Shown here in pieces: positions 33,301 to 44,136 of a stretch of 64,000 nt of DNA. The DNA lies in the NCBI GenBank assembly GCA_050084515.1, contig CM114271.1, positions 65,348,001 through 65,412,000 on the forward strand. The letters are read 5' to 3'. Numbering within the stretch: position 1 is the first letter of the stretch; the number at the start of each line of letters is the position of its first letter. This DNA is from Blasia pusilla. Taxonomy: Eukaryota; Marchantiophyta; Marchantiopsida; Blasiales. The notes beneath the pieces are model-generated. The model was not told where the DNA came from and made no database searches. It saw only the letters and a program-made list of their open reading frames with translations. Both the position numbers and the translations under genes were made by a program.

Positions 33301-34804
33301 GCTTGAACCATGGTAGGCCCGCGTAGATTCCATCGTGAGTTGGCCAGTGCGGGCCATACGGGCTTGATAGGGGCATCTACGCTCAAGGTGCACGCTTGGT
33401 TCTTGCTGCAAAACCAGTGGGTTGCTAGACTAGGGTGCAAGCTAGACAAGCTTGGGTCTATATTGTAGGTATCAAGAACTCGGGCATGCATGGGCATGTT
33501 CATCCTAGAGACAAACATGAGGACAAACATGCCCGTGTTCACTGTAGAACCTTGGCCTCTTGAAGGTGAAAAATCAAAGAAGGCATTACAATATATAACA
33601 TTTCGCCTTATACTAAAATTTAGTTATCATGGTTTTATTATCAATATTATTTTGATGGAGCCAAGAGGATTAGGTCAATCTATTGAATCCAAATATACTT
33701 GACACTGAATGTGTAATGGAGTGACTTTCATTTCTTAGTAGTAAAAAGGTATCTCTTTCAGCACTCCAAAAAAAATTTAAAAAAGTCTTCTTGCTATTTC
33801 TGGAGGTATATTATAGGAATGGGAAACATACATGAAAGATTCCAATGGTGGGGAAATAAACATTAAATTCAAAAAAACATGTGAGAAATTCCTACAAGAA
33901 ACTTGGATTACAATCAAGAGAAAAATAATTCCAAACTTACAAAAAATACATTAGAAAATTTTCCATGAATAAAAATTAATTTTACTCTTTTATATGATAC
34001 TATTAATAACTATTGGGGTGGCTCACACCGGGTTTTTTTCCCCATAATAGCACCATATCATAAATTATTCCTCAAAAATTTGCACAAGTCTTTGGAAACT
34101 TTTGAGATCTTGAACGGGTATCTCCTCATGAATTGTAGATCCACACTTTTATAATATGTTCATGACCTCTTAAGATCTTGAAATGACATCTTCTCATAAA
34201 TTATTAATCCATCCACAATCTCATATGACTTAGGGAATTTCTAAATTTGAAGGTCTTGACATGTGATGAAAGAATGCGGAAGAGTGAGAAACATGCACTT
34301 GAATCCTAGGATATTTAGGTTCCATAATAGTGAATGGTGATGTATGAAAAATGGATCCCCTTCTTGCATACGTTTTAGGTAGGAAACAATGTATATGACG
34401 GCATATTTATCGTGTATATTGGTGCAATTGAAGGTTTATGGATAAAGACTACGTGTAGATGATTTGAAATTAGTCTCTTCATATTGTCTTTTTCTCATTC
34501 ATAACGGAAGAATATCAAATTCTGGTACAAACATGTTAAGACTCAGTAGTGTTTATGATTTCATGTTTAAGTTATTGAATTCCCTCATGTTAAGCTAAAA
34601 AATCTTGGATTGCCCAAGGAAGGCATGATGTGATTTGAAGATCGAAATTTTAGATGTGATTATAACCTAACTCATACCACATTACAATACTTTATTAGAG
34701 AATTAGACTCACAACTCATTCATGGATTAGGGGACCTTGTTTCCTATATTGTTAATTTAGTAATAAAAATATAGTTTCAAAATTTAAGCTTAAGAAAAAA
34801 TTCC
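33301..34804. other. AT-rich stretch
   Basis: No gene or repeat recognised. Confidence 0.5.
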
Positions 34805-35050
34805 TTCATTTAGGCTCATTTGGAGCCATATTGAGTAAGTTACTATTTTGGTATAGTTGACTTTCCACTTTGGGAATTTGCCCTTGACCTGCTACAGTAG
34901 GTCAAGAGCCAAGGAGGTGACGTGTGAGCATAGCTTACCGTGGAAACGGTTTGGAAGAAGGAAGGGGGTATACCTCCAAGAGAGAGAGCTTGAGAACTCA
35001 TTGTCTCTTTGTTGAACGTCTTAGCATGAGACGGCGGAGCTATGGTCCTC
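34805..35050 (+). repeat. Fragment of the E1-family LTR spacer
   Basis: Homologous to 8816-9075 of E1 in plus orientation (GGCTCATTTGGAGCC, GGTCAAGAGCCAAGGAGG, GAGAGAGAGCTTGAGA). It abuts the 3' end of E3, which runs on the minus strand, so the two are head to head. Confidence 0.7.
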
Positions 35051-35082
35051 CTCATACATATACATGGAGATCATAAAATCGC

Positions 35083-35097
35083 CCCCCCTAGTTGGCA
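35083..35097 (-). promoter_or_regulatory. E3 polypurine tract
   Basis: On the minus strand the sequence reads AACTAGGGGGGGCGATTTT, matching the tract of E1, E4 and E5. The sequence after it does not match the repeat A of E1. Confidence 0.6.
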
Positions 35098-35162
35098 GTT
35101 GGATCCCCCTAACTCAAGATAGAAAATATCACATCTCCTTGATATAACCTACTACCATATAC

Positions 35163-35450
35163 ACATCTCGGACACATCCATCGTCCCGTGAGAACTACAT
35201 CAAGAGGGGGGGTCAGACACGACATATTCCACTCTCGAGAACAACCATCACATACCAGCATGATGGTTGCACCCCTTGCAGATCCGCACAACATACACCT
35301 CAAGCCAGCAGGTACCACTGCCAAGCTCGGATCCACTGTCATGTCCACATTCGGAAGATGACATGGCGTACAATTGCGCACATGATCCTTCCAAACCATA
35401 CCATCCCGTCCCTCCAACATGAGGACTCCGGTCGGTAATACCTTGCGCAC
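35163..35450 (-). pseudogene. E3 integrase tail and PHD finger
   Basis: Open frame of 113 codons from 35450. Residues 20-34 read WKDHVRNCTPCHLPN. The PHD finger spans residues 52-96: Cys52, Cys55, Cys67, Cys70, position 75 (Asn in place of the expected His), Cys78, Cys93 and Cys96. Seven of eight zinc ligands are present and spacing is classic C4HC3. The motif [11 protein letters not shown] and a PPL followed by GRWMCPRC are diagnostic. The probable function is recognition of histone H3 tails by the integration complex. Confidence 0.86.
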
Positions 35451-35459
35451 ACGTAGGAT

Positions 35460-36440
35460 TGTGCGCCCTACAGTGATATCTAGCGTCCTGCGTGCCGCCT
35501 ATTGTAAATACACGTAATCTCCAAGATGAAACCTCCTAATCCTTGGACGATAACCTCCTCCACGAATGGTCGCGTACCTCAATGTATCTCTATGTTGAGC
35601 AATAGCTAAGTTCTCAAAGGCCATAGGCATAACTCTACAAAAAATCTCCGCCCTCTAAGAATACGCTTGTACCCACACATCTTTTTCTTCAAGATCTAAC
35701 ACCTCCGCCGTGTCACGTCGAATAGCTGTAGGTAAATCTGGCTCTCTCCCAAAGAGCAAAAAGTACGTTAAAAATGACGCCAAGGATGCTTGCCAACTAA
35801 AGCGCTAATCCATAGCCAACCATGGCAATTATAGGTCCCACTCCCTCAACTGTCCCCGCTACAAGCCATACTTGCGCTTGACTGACCAGGGTACCGAGTT
35901 GAGGGGAGAGTTTCATGCCTTGTGGATAGAGTTGGTGGCACTACCAGACAAGGCAAGCGAGGGAACAACTTATGCGTTTCTAGATCGTGTGCTTAGTTAC
36001 TTAGGTGTATTGGCGGAGGTGTTGACTGACCAGAGTACCGAGTTCAGGGGAGAGTTTCAGGCCTTGTGTGATCAGACGCTGATAGATCACCATACCATGT
36101 CCAGAGATCATGCTGAGGCGGATGGGTTGGCGGAGAGAGTAGTACAGACGGTGAAGAGAACACCTCCGCCAGTACACCAAAGTGACTAAGCACACAATCT
36201 AGAAACACATAAGTTGTTCCCTCACTTGCCTCGTCTGGTAGTGCCACCAACTCTATACACTTAGAGAAATGCTCCACCATGACCAACACGTACGTGTGAT
36301 GACGCCGCGTCAATGGCAAAAGTCCCGCGAAGTCTAAAATCCACCAATAACCTAAACCCATTATCGACAAAGGATGTAATTGCAGATTGCAAGCATTGAA
36401 GGATGCTCGCACTCTGTCACATACCATACACATGGCCACA
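35460..36440 (-). pseudogene. E3 integrase with internal inversion
   Basis: On the minus strand, VCDRVRASFNAC, LDFAGLLPLTRRHH and VLVMVEHFSKCIELVAL lead to FLDCVLSHFGVLAEV near 36180. The next part of the core is on the plus strand (35872-36165): VLTDQSTEFRGEFQAL and HAEADGLAERVVQTVKR. The minus-strand order then resumes with the RKYGL region at about 35878. The inverted block also duplicates the VALPDKASEG...LAEV segment, so the two copies form an inverted repeat. The copy cannot encode integrase. Confidence 0.78.
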
Positions 36441-36733
36441 AATTGCTATACCTAAGTATGCATGCCGCACCACCAATACTGAACCTAGAGTAAGCTGTAA
36501 GTACGATTTACTCCAAAATGTCCCAACTCCTCATGGGCATGTCCCACTACACGTGCTCATCATCCAACCCCATCAGAGTCATCATCTGTCGACTGACCTA
36601 CCATAGTCAACCAACAAAGATAGGCACATGCATGCCAACTAGGCACCATCTCCTCATCACTCTCTCCGTGCAATCGAGCTCTTGTGTCGTCTATGTGACT
36701 CGGACATGGGTTACGACTCAACCCATCCGCATC

Positions 36734-37192
36734 CTAGTTCAGCCGATCTGGTCTATGAACCATCTCAAACTCATACTCCTGTAGTAATAGAGCCCACATG
36801 GCAAGCTTTCCCGTAAGCTTGTTGGACTCCATCAACCACCTCAACGGCTGATGATCGGTGATAAGTGTGAAAGGGTTGCCGAATAAATAGCACCTGAAGT
36901 GTGCCACGGCCCACACTACAGCCAAGCACTCTCCCTCATAGGAGCTATACTTTGCCTCTGCAATGTTGTTCAATTGGCTCGAGTAATCCACAACAAACTC
37001 CCTCTCCTCGTCATCCCTATGAGTAAGCACTGCTCCTAGATCCAACATGCTCCAATCCGTATGTAACTGAAATGGGCGACCCCTAATTGGTCTTAGTAAA
37101 ATGGGTGAGGATATCAACCTGTCCTTGAGCTCCTGAAATGCTTGCTCTTGATCATCTCCCCACAACCAAACCTGATCAAATCTCGTCAACAA
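36734..37192 (-). pseudogene. E3 RNase H and connection region, open for 152 codons
   Basis: Begins LTRFDQVWLWGDDQEQAF and contains LHTDWSMLDLGAVLTH, YSSYEGECLAVVWAVAHF, ITDHQPLRWLMESNKLTGK and FEMVHRPDRLN. The Asp, Glu and Asp of RNase H are visible. No internal stop, but the frame is cut off from RT and integrase. Confidence 0.85.
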
Positions 37193-37194
37193 GA

Positions 37195-38076
37195 TTAAAG
37201 ACTTGGCGATCGCACTAAAACCCTTGACATACCGTCAATAGAAGTTTGCCAGTCCAGAAACGCTCGGACTCGACTCACAACTGTAGGGCGTGGAATTTGC
37301 GCAATAGCCTCCACCTTCCTCTTTTGAATACCTAACCCACTCGGGTATATGGTGTGTCCCAAGTACTCAATCTGCTCCTGAAAGAATCTACACTTGCCAG
37401 GATGTAACTTCAATCCATGTAACTGCCATCGCCAAAACACCTCCTCCACGTGTTGCTCAAGCTCCTCAACCGTGGAACTGAAGATAATAATATCATCTAT
37501 GTAACATCGTATAAAATCCAAGCCAGCCACAATCCTATCCATCACTCTCTAAAACTCCGCATGTGCGTTCTTCAACCCAAATGGTAAGAACCGCCACTAA
37601 TACAAGCAATCTCTCCCGAACCAATCTATCCCCTAGAATGTTGTCTTCTCCTTGTGCTCCAACATGATAGGAAGCTGATGATAGCCAGCACGGATATCTA
37701 AAGTATTGAAGATCTTTGCATGCCCTACCGCATCAAAGATCTCCTCAAGAGTAGGCAAGGCGTACTGATCTGACCTCGTCTGTCGGTTGATAGGACGGTA
37801 ATCTCCACACATCCGCCTATCTGTCCAATTACCATACATATCCTTCTTTGCCGGCATGACTATGGCAGATGCATATTCCCCATGTGATAACTCCACAAGT
37901 CCTGCCTCCAACAAGTCTTGACTCTTGCTCTGAATCAAGGCTCGCTCCATATCAGAATACATGTAGGGTTGATGAAAGATCGGCGTATTACTAGCCAACT
38001 CAATCTGTATCCCAGGACCCTTCAGCGTACCCAAGTCTCTCATACTCAAGGCAAAAAACCTAACGTGCTCTCTCAA
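37195..38076 (-). pseudogene. E3 reverse transcriptase
   Basis: Two nearly intact frames. The first (38076-37633) holds FALSMRDLGTLKGPG, MCGDYRPINRQTRSDQ, NTLDIRAGYHQLPI. The second (37545-37195) holds CYIDDIIIFSSTVEE with the catalytic YIDD at 37503-37492, HGLKLHPGKCRFF and EYLGHTIYPSG. Stops near 37630 and 37545 separate the halves. Typical Ty3/gypsy RT, best preserved of the five copies. Confidence 0.9.
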
Positions 38077-38286
38077 AAACCTATGAACTCGCCGTTGCTA
38101 TCCTCCTATCAACTTGAGACCTATCACATCCTCCCAAGTTTCCATCGTGACCTCTCTCGGAGAGGACCCAAGCTCCGGCTTTGGTTGCTATGTAGCAACC
38201 CTAGCCACTCCACTCTGACCTCCTACACCATGCTCCACATCCAAAAAATGAACATGTGCTACTCTGGCCACCTTCGCACTCTCCGC

Positions 38287-38690
38287 TCAAACAACATCCC
38301 AGGAAGTCCATGGATGCCTATCTCTCCTCGTCCGGCCCCCAGCTAATGCCTGTACAGAACATGTAGGCAATGCTCCAACTTGTGGACATGACAGCATGGA
38401 TGACACTCGCATCCGTCTTTGCTTAGCCATACCTAGGTTGACTATCCATGTGAGATAGTTGAGGTCCATTGCCTGCCCCAACACCTGTCTCTGGGATGCC
38501 TGAGTCATACTTGGCACCGCCGTAGTACCGGTAGCAAACCCCCATGGCGTGCTCACGCTCATCTGTTGTAGGCTCCTCCAATGCTCGGGTCATCTCATCT
38601 CAAATCATGCATGGCCCTCCCTGACGAAAGGCATGGGATGCTGGGAAGCTCACCAGCGTAGGTAAGGCTGCCCTCAACTCCTTGGAAGAA
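38287..38690 (-). pseudogene. E3 methyltransferase C-terminal part
   Basis: Reading leftwards: TLVSFPASHAF-like sequence of the target-recognition region (about 38640), EEPTTDEREHAMGFATGTT (about 38580-38520) and RQVLGQAMDLNYLTW (about 38495-38450), the motif X-like end. These align with E1 5012-5120 and E5 52809-52930. Catalytic motifs I to VIII are missing because the element breaks off near 38700. That E3 keeps this region shows the methyltransferase was part of the family, not a one-off insertion in E1. Confidence 0.78.
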
Positions 38691-38700
38691 AGGGTCCACG

Positions 38701-39319
38701 CCCCTATGGACCCTGCGCGGGGGGGAGGAGGAAAGGGCCCTTGGCCCGTTCTCCAAACCTACGGGTGGAGGGTAGGTTCCAAAATGCGGGGGAGCAAGGA
38801 GGCCCCTATGCCTCAACCCGTCCTTTCCTCCTTCTCTCCCGTTCGCACCCTACGGCGACCCTACGTTCGGCTCCCCGCTCCCGCAGCTTTGACTCCTGGC
38901 TCCCGACTTGCCAGCGACCTAAAATTGTCGACTACGCCTTACCATGATCATCCCGCGACCTAAAATCTCCAGCTACATCCTAGCATGATCACCCTCACGG
39001 CGGCTATGGTGCATTTCCGGATCAAGCTCTCATTCCGTTTTCTTGATACACCTGCGCATGAACTCCCAATGTCACACTTCCCGCTACACTTTGTTGCTCT
39101 CTCTCATCGATTTGCAGCAGTGAAATCCATGAAAAATGGCCAGCGCTTCCGCGTACGGCCTTTCAAACATAAAATTTACCAAAAAAATGCCAACGAGCAT
39201 CTCCAGGGGCTCCCCACCAAGGCAGCTCGCTTGCCTACCTGCAAACAACAAATTCCCACCAACCCCCTGACATCTTTCTCATGTAAAAATAAAGAGAAGT
39301 AAAAATGGCACACCTGGCC
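38701..39319. other. Unassigned stretch between E3 and E4
   Basis: GC-richer than average, with short frames on both strands; no domain recognised. Confidence 0.4.
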
Positions 39320-39763
39320 TACAACTCCACTCCTCAATCAACATCGGCATATCAAGCCTTGTTCATCCTACGTTATCAAGGAATATGGACGCTAGCACCC
39401 TGGTCCTATCTCACACACATACAAGACACGTGCTCCAACTGCCCAACATGAGAAAGATGGCTTGGGAAAGCCATCTTCCTCCCTTATATAGGGTTGCGAA
39501 GAGCCAAAAGGCTCTTCCCCTAAAAAAGATATCCTTCTGATAATATGGGCACATAGGTTACGAGGGACGGGTGACTTGCTCAACAAGTCATCCGACTGTG
39601 AAAGACCTCAACAAGAAAGTTATCAGAAACAACGTTCCTAACACAACGGACCTATCCTCAACCTCATCCAACACCGCGGGACAAAGTTACACTCAAGAAA
39701 TTCCGTTGGCTCCTATGCCCTATCCACGATAGATCTCAACCTATCGGCTATTCAGATGTGACA
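39320..39763 (-). repeat. LTR-like repeat R2, copy 2, abutting E4
   Basis: Matches 28700-29133. On the minus strand it begins TGTCACATCTGAATAGCCG; a TATA-like TATATAAG lies near 39486. Its plus-strand right end meets E4 exactly where E1 has CCTACCATAGTCACGAT (5313), so an insertion or recombination removed the E4 5' part. Confidence 0.6.
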
Positions 39764-41270
39764 CCTACCATAGTCACGATAGAGACTTGGGATTCAGATA
39801 TGGGTCCTAAGTTGATGGGAGGAGAGCGGCACCGGAGACATCAATTCTTTAGGAGTTATAGGAGTTGTTCTGCATTTAGAATGCATGATTTGAGTACGTT
39901 GAAGGGTCCAAGGATCGGCATTGAGTTGTTGAGCGCCACGCCGACCTTCCGACAACCCTACAAGTACAGTGATATGGAGAGGGCTCTCATTCAAAGTAGG
40001 AGCCAAGACTTGGGGAGCATGACTAGTGGAGATGTGGCATGTAGAGTATGCACTTGCCACTATCATGCCCGCCAAGAAGGATATGCATGGCAACTAGACG
40101 GATATGCGGATGTGTAGAGATTAATTATCGACCTATCAATCAGCAAACAAAGTCTGATAGGTATGCCATGCCCAACTCTAAAGAGATCTTTGATGCTATT
40201 GGGCATACAAAGGTCTTCAATTCGTGAGATCTTTGAACCAGATACCATCAACTACCTATCAGATTGGAGGACAGGCAGGAGACGGCATTTTGGGGCATCG
40301 ATCCTCTCGAAAAGGATTGCTTGTACCAATGTCGGTTCTTACCATTTGGGTTAAAAAATGCCTTGACTGAGTTTCAAAGGGTCATGGATAGGATCTTGGC
40401 ATGTCTGGATTTTTCTAAGTGTTATATTGATGACATCGTAGTCTTTAGCGCCATGGTTGAGGAGCATGAGCAATATCTGGAGGAGGTGTTTCAATGATTG
40501 CAATTATATGGGTTGAAGCTACATCAAGGCAAGAGCAAGTTCTTTTATGACCACATTGAGTACCTGGGTCATATGATATATTTAGGTGGCCTTGGAGTGC
40601 AGTAGACAAAGGTAGAGACTATTTCACGCATTCCACGCCCTACACATGTGAGTTGAGTTTGTGCATTCATGGGATTGGCAAACTTCTATCGATGGTTGGT
40701 CAAGGGTTTCAGTTTGATTGCAAAGCCGCTAACCTTGGTGACCAATGTGGATCAGGACTCAGGAGTGGCACTGAGGGATGAGCAAGAGAGAGCATTTCAA
40801 CTACTCAAGGACATATTTATGTCCATGCCGATATTGAGGAGATCAATCAGGGGGCGTCCCTTCAGTCGCATACAGACTGGATCATGTTGGGGCTTGGAGT
40901 CGTGCTCATCCAACATGACGATGAGGATAGAGAGTTCGTGATGGCTTATGCTAGGTGCTTGAACAATGTTGTGGAGGTGAAGTATAGCTTGTATGAGGAT
41001 GAGTTCTTGGCTAGAGTATGGGTTGTTGCGCATTTTAGGTGTCACTTATTCAGAAACCCCTTTACCATTATTACTGATCATCAGCCACTTAAGTTGTTGA
41101 TGGAGTCCAACAAGCTTACAAGAAAGCTTGCGAGGTGGGCTTTGTTGTTGCAGTAGTATGATTTCCAGGTGGTGCATAGACCTGGGATGGTCAACCAGGT
41201 TACATATGGTTTGAGCCGTAATCCATGTCAGAGTCAGTGAGATGCAATTGGAGCTTGTTGGCATGGAGAG
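39764..41270 (+). pseudogene. E4 RT and RNase H
   Basis: Fragments of the family RT: TLKGPRIGIELLSATPTF (39900), FLPFGLKNALTEFQRVMDR (40330), CYIDDIVVFSAMVEEHE (catalytic YIDD near 40424), then RNase H with KYSLYEDEFLARVWVV and ITDHQPLKLLMESNKLTRK. Frames change at about 40020, 40260 and 40870 and stops are frequent. Non-functional. Confidence 0.85.
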
Positions 41271-41282
41271 AGTGATGAGGAA

Positions 41283-42540
41283 TTGGTGTCAAGATGGCAC
41301 GCGTCAGCCTATTTGGGCTTGTTGGCTATGGAGAGCCAGATTGCTGAGACTTTGATGGCGAGTTTTGATGGAGAGTCTTTAGATGTAGAGGCCGGTGAGG
41401 AGACGACAGGTGGCCGAGATATTCACGAGGATGGAGTAGTCTTTGAGTACTTGCGTACTGGCAATGTCACGAGCAGATTGGGTGCTAGAGAGCGAGATTG
41501 CATCCTACAGCGAGGTAGAAGGTTCCAGTGGGAGGGGACATATATGTTGCGAGTTTGGAAGGATGATAGAATACGTGTAGTGCCTCATCCTTCACAAAGA
41601 GCACATTTGGTGAGTCATACCGACGAGGAGTTGGGTGATTTTGGAATAAAGCAGACATATCGCTTGCTCTAGATACAGTATAGGTGGCGAGGCATGCAGA
41701 CTGACGTTCAGCAATTTGTTGCCAGGTGCATGGTGTGTGATAGGGTCTGAGCATCGTTCAATGCTCCGACTCCACAATTACATCCACTTTCAATCATGGG
41801 CTTAGGTTATAGATAGAGTTTGGATTTTGCAAGACCTTTACCTTTGACGAAGCGCCATAGTCGCTATGTGTTTGTGATGGTCGAGCATTTCTCAAAGTGG
41901 ATAGAGTTAGTTGCATTGTGTGACAAAGCGAGTGAGGGAGTAGCGTATGCCTTCCTAGATCAAGTGTTGAGTCATTATGGTGCACTAGTTGAGGTGTTGA
42001 TAGACTAGGGTATAGAGTTTCATGGGGAGTTTCAGACCTTGTATGAGCAGGCGTTGATTGACCGCCGCACCACTTGGCAAGATCATCCTGAGGCGGATGG
42101 ACTAGTGAAGAGGGTTGTGCAGACGGTGAAGAGAGGTTTACGCAAGTATGGCTTGCAGAGAGGTCACCTAGAAGATTGGGACTTCCTGTTTCCGTGGTTG
42201 GCGATGGGATACACATTCAGCATGCAGGTATCCTTAGCGTCTTTCTCACCGTATTTGCTACTTTATGGTTGAGAGTCGGATTTACCTGCGTCCATTCGTC
42301 AAGATGTTGGTGAGGTGTTGAACCTTGACGACCTTGATGTATGGATGCGAGCATGTTCTCATGAGGGATGAGTTATTTAGGAAAGTGATGTCTATGGCAT
42401 TTGAGAACTTGGAGATTGCGCAGCATCGGGATACGTTGAAGTATATGACTATTGGGAAGGTGATTATCAACCGACTATCCGGAGGTTTCATCGGGGAGAC
42501 TATGTCTACTTGCAGTAGACGGCACCCACGTCATTGGATG
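41283..42540 (+). pseudogene. E4 integrase
   Basis: The N-terminal module reads HTDEELGDFGIKQTYRLL, then QQFVARCMVCDRV near 41715. The core reads LDFARPLPLTKRHSRYV (first Asp near 41823), VLIDxGIEFHGEF with a stop after the second Asp, and HPEADGLVKRVVQTVKRGL (Glu near 42095). The C-terminal segment follows to about 42540. Stops and frameshifts are present. Confidence 0.83.
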
Positions 42541-42860
42541 TGACTATAGGGCGCACTATCTTGAGATTGCGTGAGATTTTTCCATGTGGTGTTCTCTTAT
42601 TGGAGGGACGCAATGGTATGGTTTGGAAGGACCATATGCGTAATTGTACGTCACGTCACCTTCCTAATATTGATAATTTTGTTGATCCAAGCTTAGCAGT
42701 AGTTCTTGCATGCTTGAGATGTATGTTTGTGTGGTTTGCCTATGGTGCAGCCACTATGCTAGTCTATGATGGATGTTTGAGAGGATGGCATATAGCATGT
42801 TTGACGCCACCTCTCATTAGGGTTCCTCAGGGATGATGGGCGTGCCCTATATGTACATAG
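42541..42860 (+). pseudogene. E4 integrase tail and degraded PHD finger
   Basis: The tail has GMVWKDHMRNCTSRHLPN (near 42616), in which one Cys of the usual pair became Arg. The PHD finger (42720-42857) reads LRCMF..., MLVYDGCLRGWHIACLTPPL and a stop before WACPIC. One Cys is Tyr (VYDGC) and another ligand is lost near the start, so zinc binding would fail. It still identifies the domain in a third copy. Confidence 0.8.
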
Positions 42861-43041
42861 AGTAGGTAGTTCTAGATTCCGACTTGTGTCTATGACATGG
42901 ATGACAAGAATATGACTAACAATGGAGCCACATGAGCACCCGGCCTTTTTGCTCTTAGCGTCCGAGAGATGTATGTCATGGTAGGAAGGGATAGATGGCT
43001 ATCTGGAGTTAAAGGGACCTAACTATCGACTAGGGGGCGAT

Positions 43042-43138
43042 TGGAGATATTTTGGTACTTCTTGTTTGGTTGTGTGTATTCCATGAGTTAGCATGGGATC
43101 GTGTATGTTTAGTGAGAGCGATGTGTATGCGCACGACA
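43042..43138 (+). repeat. E4 terminal repeat A
   Basis: Starts TGGAGATATTTTGG after the polypurine tract and ends GCGCACGACA, 97 bp because of internal deletions. Flanking sequence begins immediately after, so A alone forms this 3' end. Confidence 0.7.
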
Positions 43139-43344
43139 ATAGGGAGCATTGTTAATTTTGAGATAGCTAGGATTACCATAAATTTTGTGATGGAAACTCG
43201 TGACTTGAATCCTTCAACCTTCTTTAAAGATACATGTTACCATATTCTTCCTTATATACTTTGGGCCACCTGGTGGTTATCTTTGTTATTTACAATCTGA
43301 GATAAGGATAATGTGATCTACATCCCAAACACACTCTCATTAGT

Positions 43345-44136
43345 CTTGGTTTAAGTCAACCAGCCTTCCAACTCCTTGAGTTTTCAATTCAAGCCATTCA
43401 TCAAGCTCAACAAGTACTAACTTCTTACTTCCCAACACCGAAAAGTCTTCCTACACTTGGGACAAACTTTTTGGATAGTCTAGGCACTTAAAGCGGCACT
43501 CGTACGCCTAGAGGTCCCCATTGTCCAATGAACCTCTTATGTGTATCAAGGACCAGCGTAAGAAATAATCCACGTAGTCTCGTACCTTGTAGAAATTAGC
43601 ACAACAATGGTTGTAAAATTAGATCCACAACAATGGTTGAATCCAAGGGTTTCAAAAATTCTCATATAACCAAGATCCAAGGATTGAGTCTCAAGCATTT
43701 TTGGTTAGAATAAGGGTTCTGACCTCTACCTTTGGGAAATTCATAAATGAATCACCAATTTCTTGAATCAAGATCTTTGGTGCATTGGAATAAACTTTTC
43801 ATAAGCTTTCCAACGCCATCTTACTTGTCCCAAACGAATCTTGGTTTGGCCATTATTACACAATGAATCACCAAATACTAGTTAAGTTCCAACTTCGGTA
43901 CTCATCCTCTTTGGCAACGTATTCTTATAGGCTCAACTCTTCTCAAATCTTGGTTTGCAATTTTTTCTAGGTTGCTTGAGTTGTGACCGCTAACACATGA
44001 AATGCTCAATCTTGCTTGTGTCTCACATCTCATGTCTCCTTCAAGAAACTCCTCTGACGCACATCCATCCTAGTGTGAGCCTACTAGAGTCTTAATGTTT
44101 CGTATCAGCGTTCGTTTGGTTTCAAGGATCGCAACA
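43345..44136 (-). repeat. LTR-like repeat R1, copy 2
   Basis: Direct relative of 22250-23118 (see that entry). On the minus strand it begins TGTTGCGATCCTTG at 44136. Confidence 0.6.

Larger units (their letters stand above)
35080..38700 (-). mobile_element. E3: E1-family element, 5'-truncated, minus strand
   Basis: Contains, in minus-strand order, the C-terminal part of the methyltransferase, RT, RNase H, integrase, PHD finger and polypurine tract. Gag, protease and the first methyltransferase motifs are missing beyond about 38700. It has the longest open RT, RNase H and PHD frames of the window. A segment of its integrase is inverted (35870-36178). Its LTR does not continue as in E1. Confidence 0.88.
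39764..43138 (+). mobile_element. E4: E1-family element starting at RT
   Basis: Homologous to E1 from 5313 to its end: RT, RNase H, integrase, PHD finger, polypurine tract and one copy of repeat A (43042-43138), ending ACGACA and then unrelated sequence. No spacer S or second A copy follows. Gag, protease and methyltransferase are absent because repeat R2 replaces them. Many stops and substitutions; more decayed than E1. Confidence 0.88.

Noticed and set aside
33126-33542. 138-codon minus-strand frame
   Set aside because: Lies in repeat R4, whose other copy does not keep the frame.
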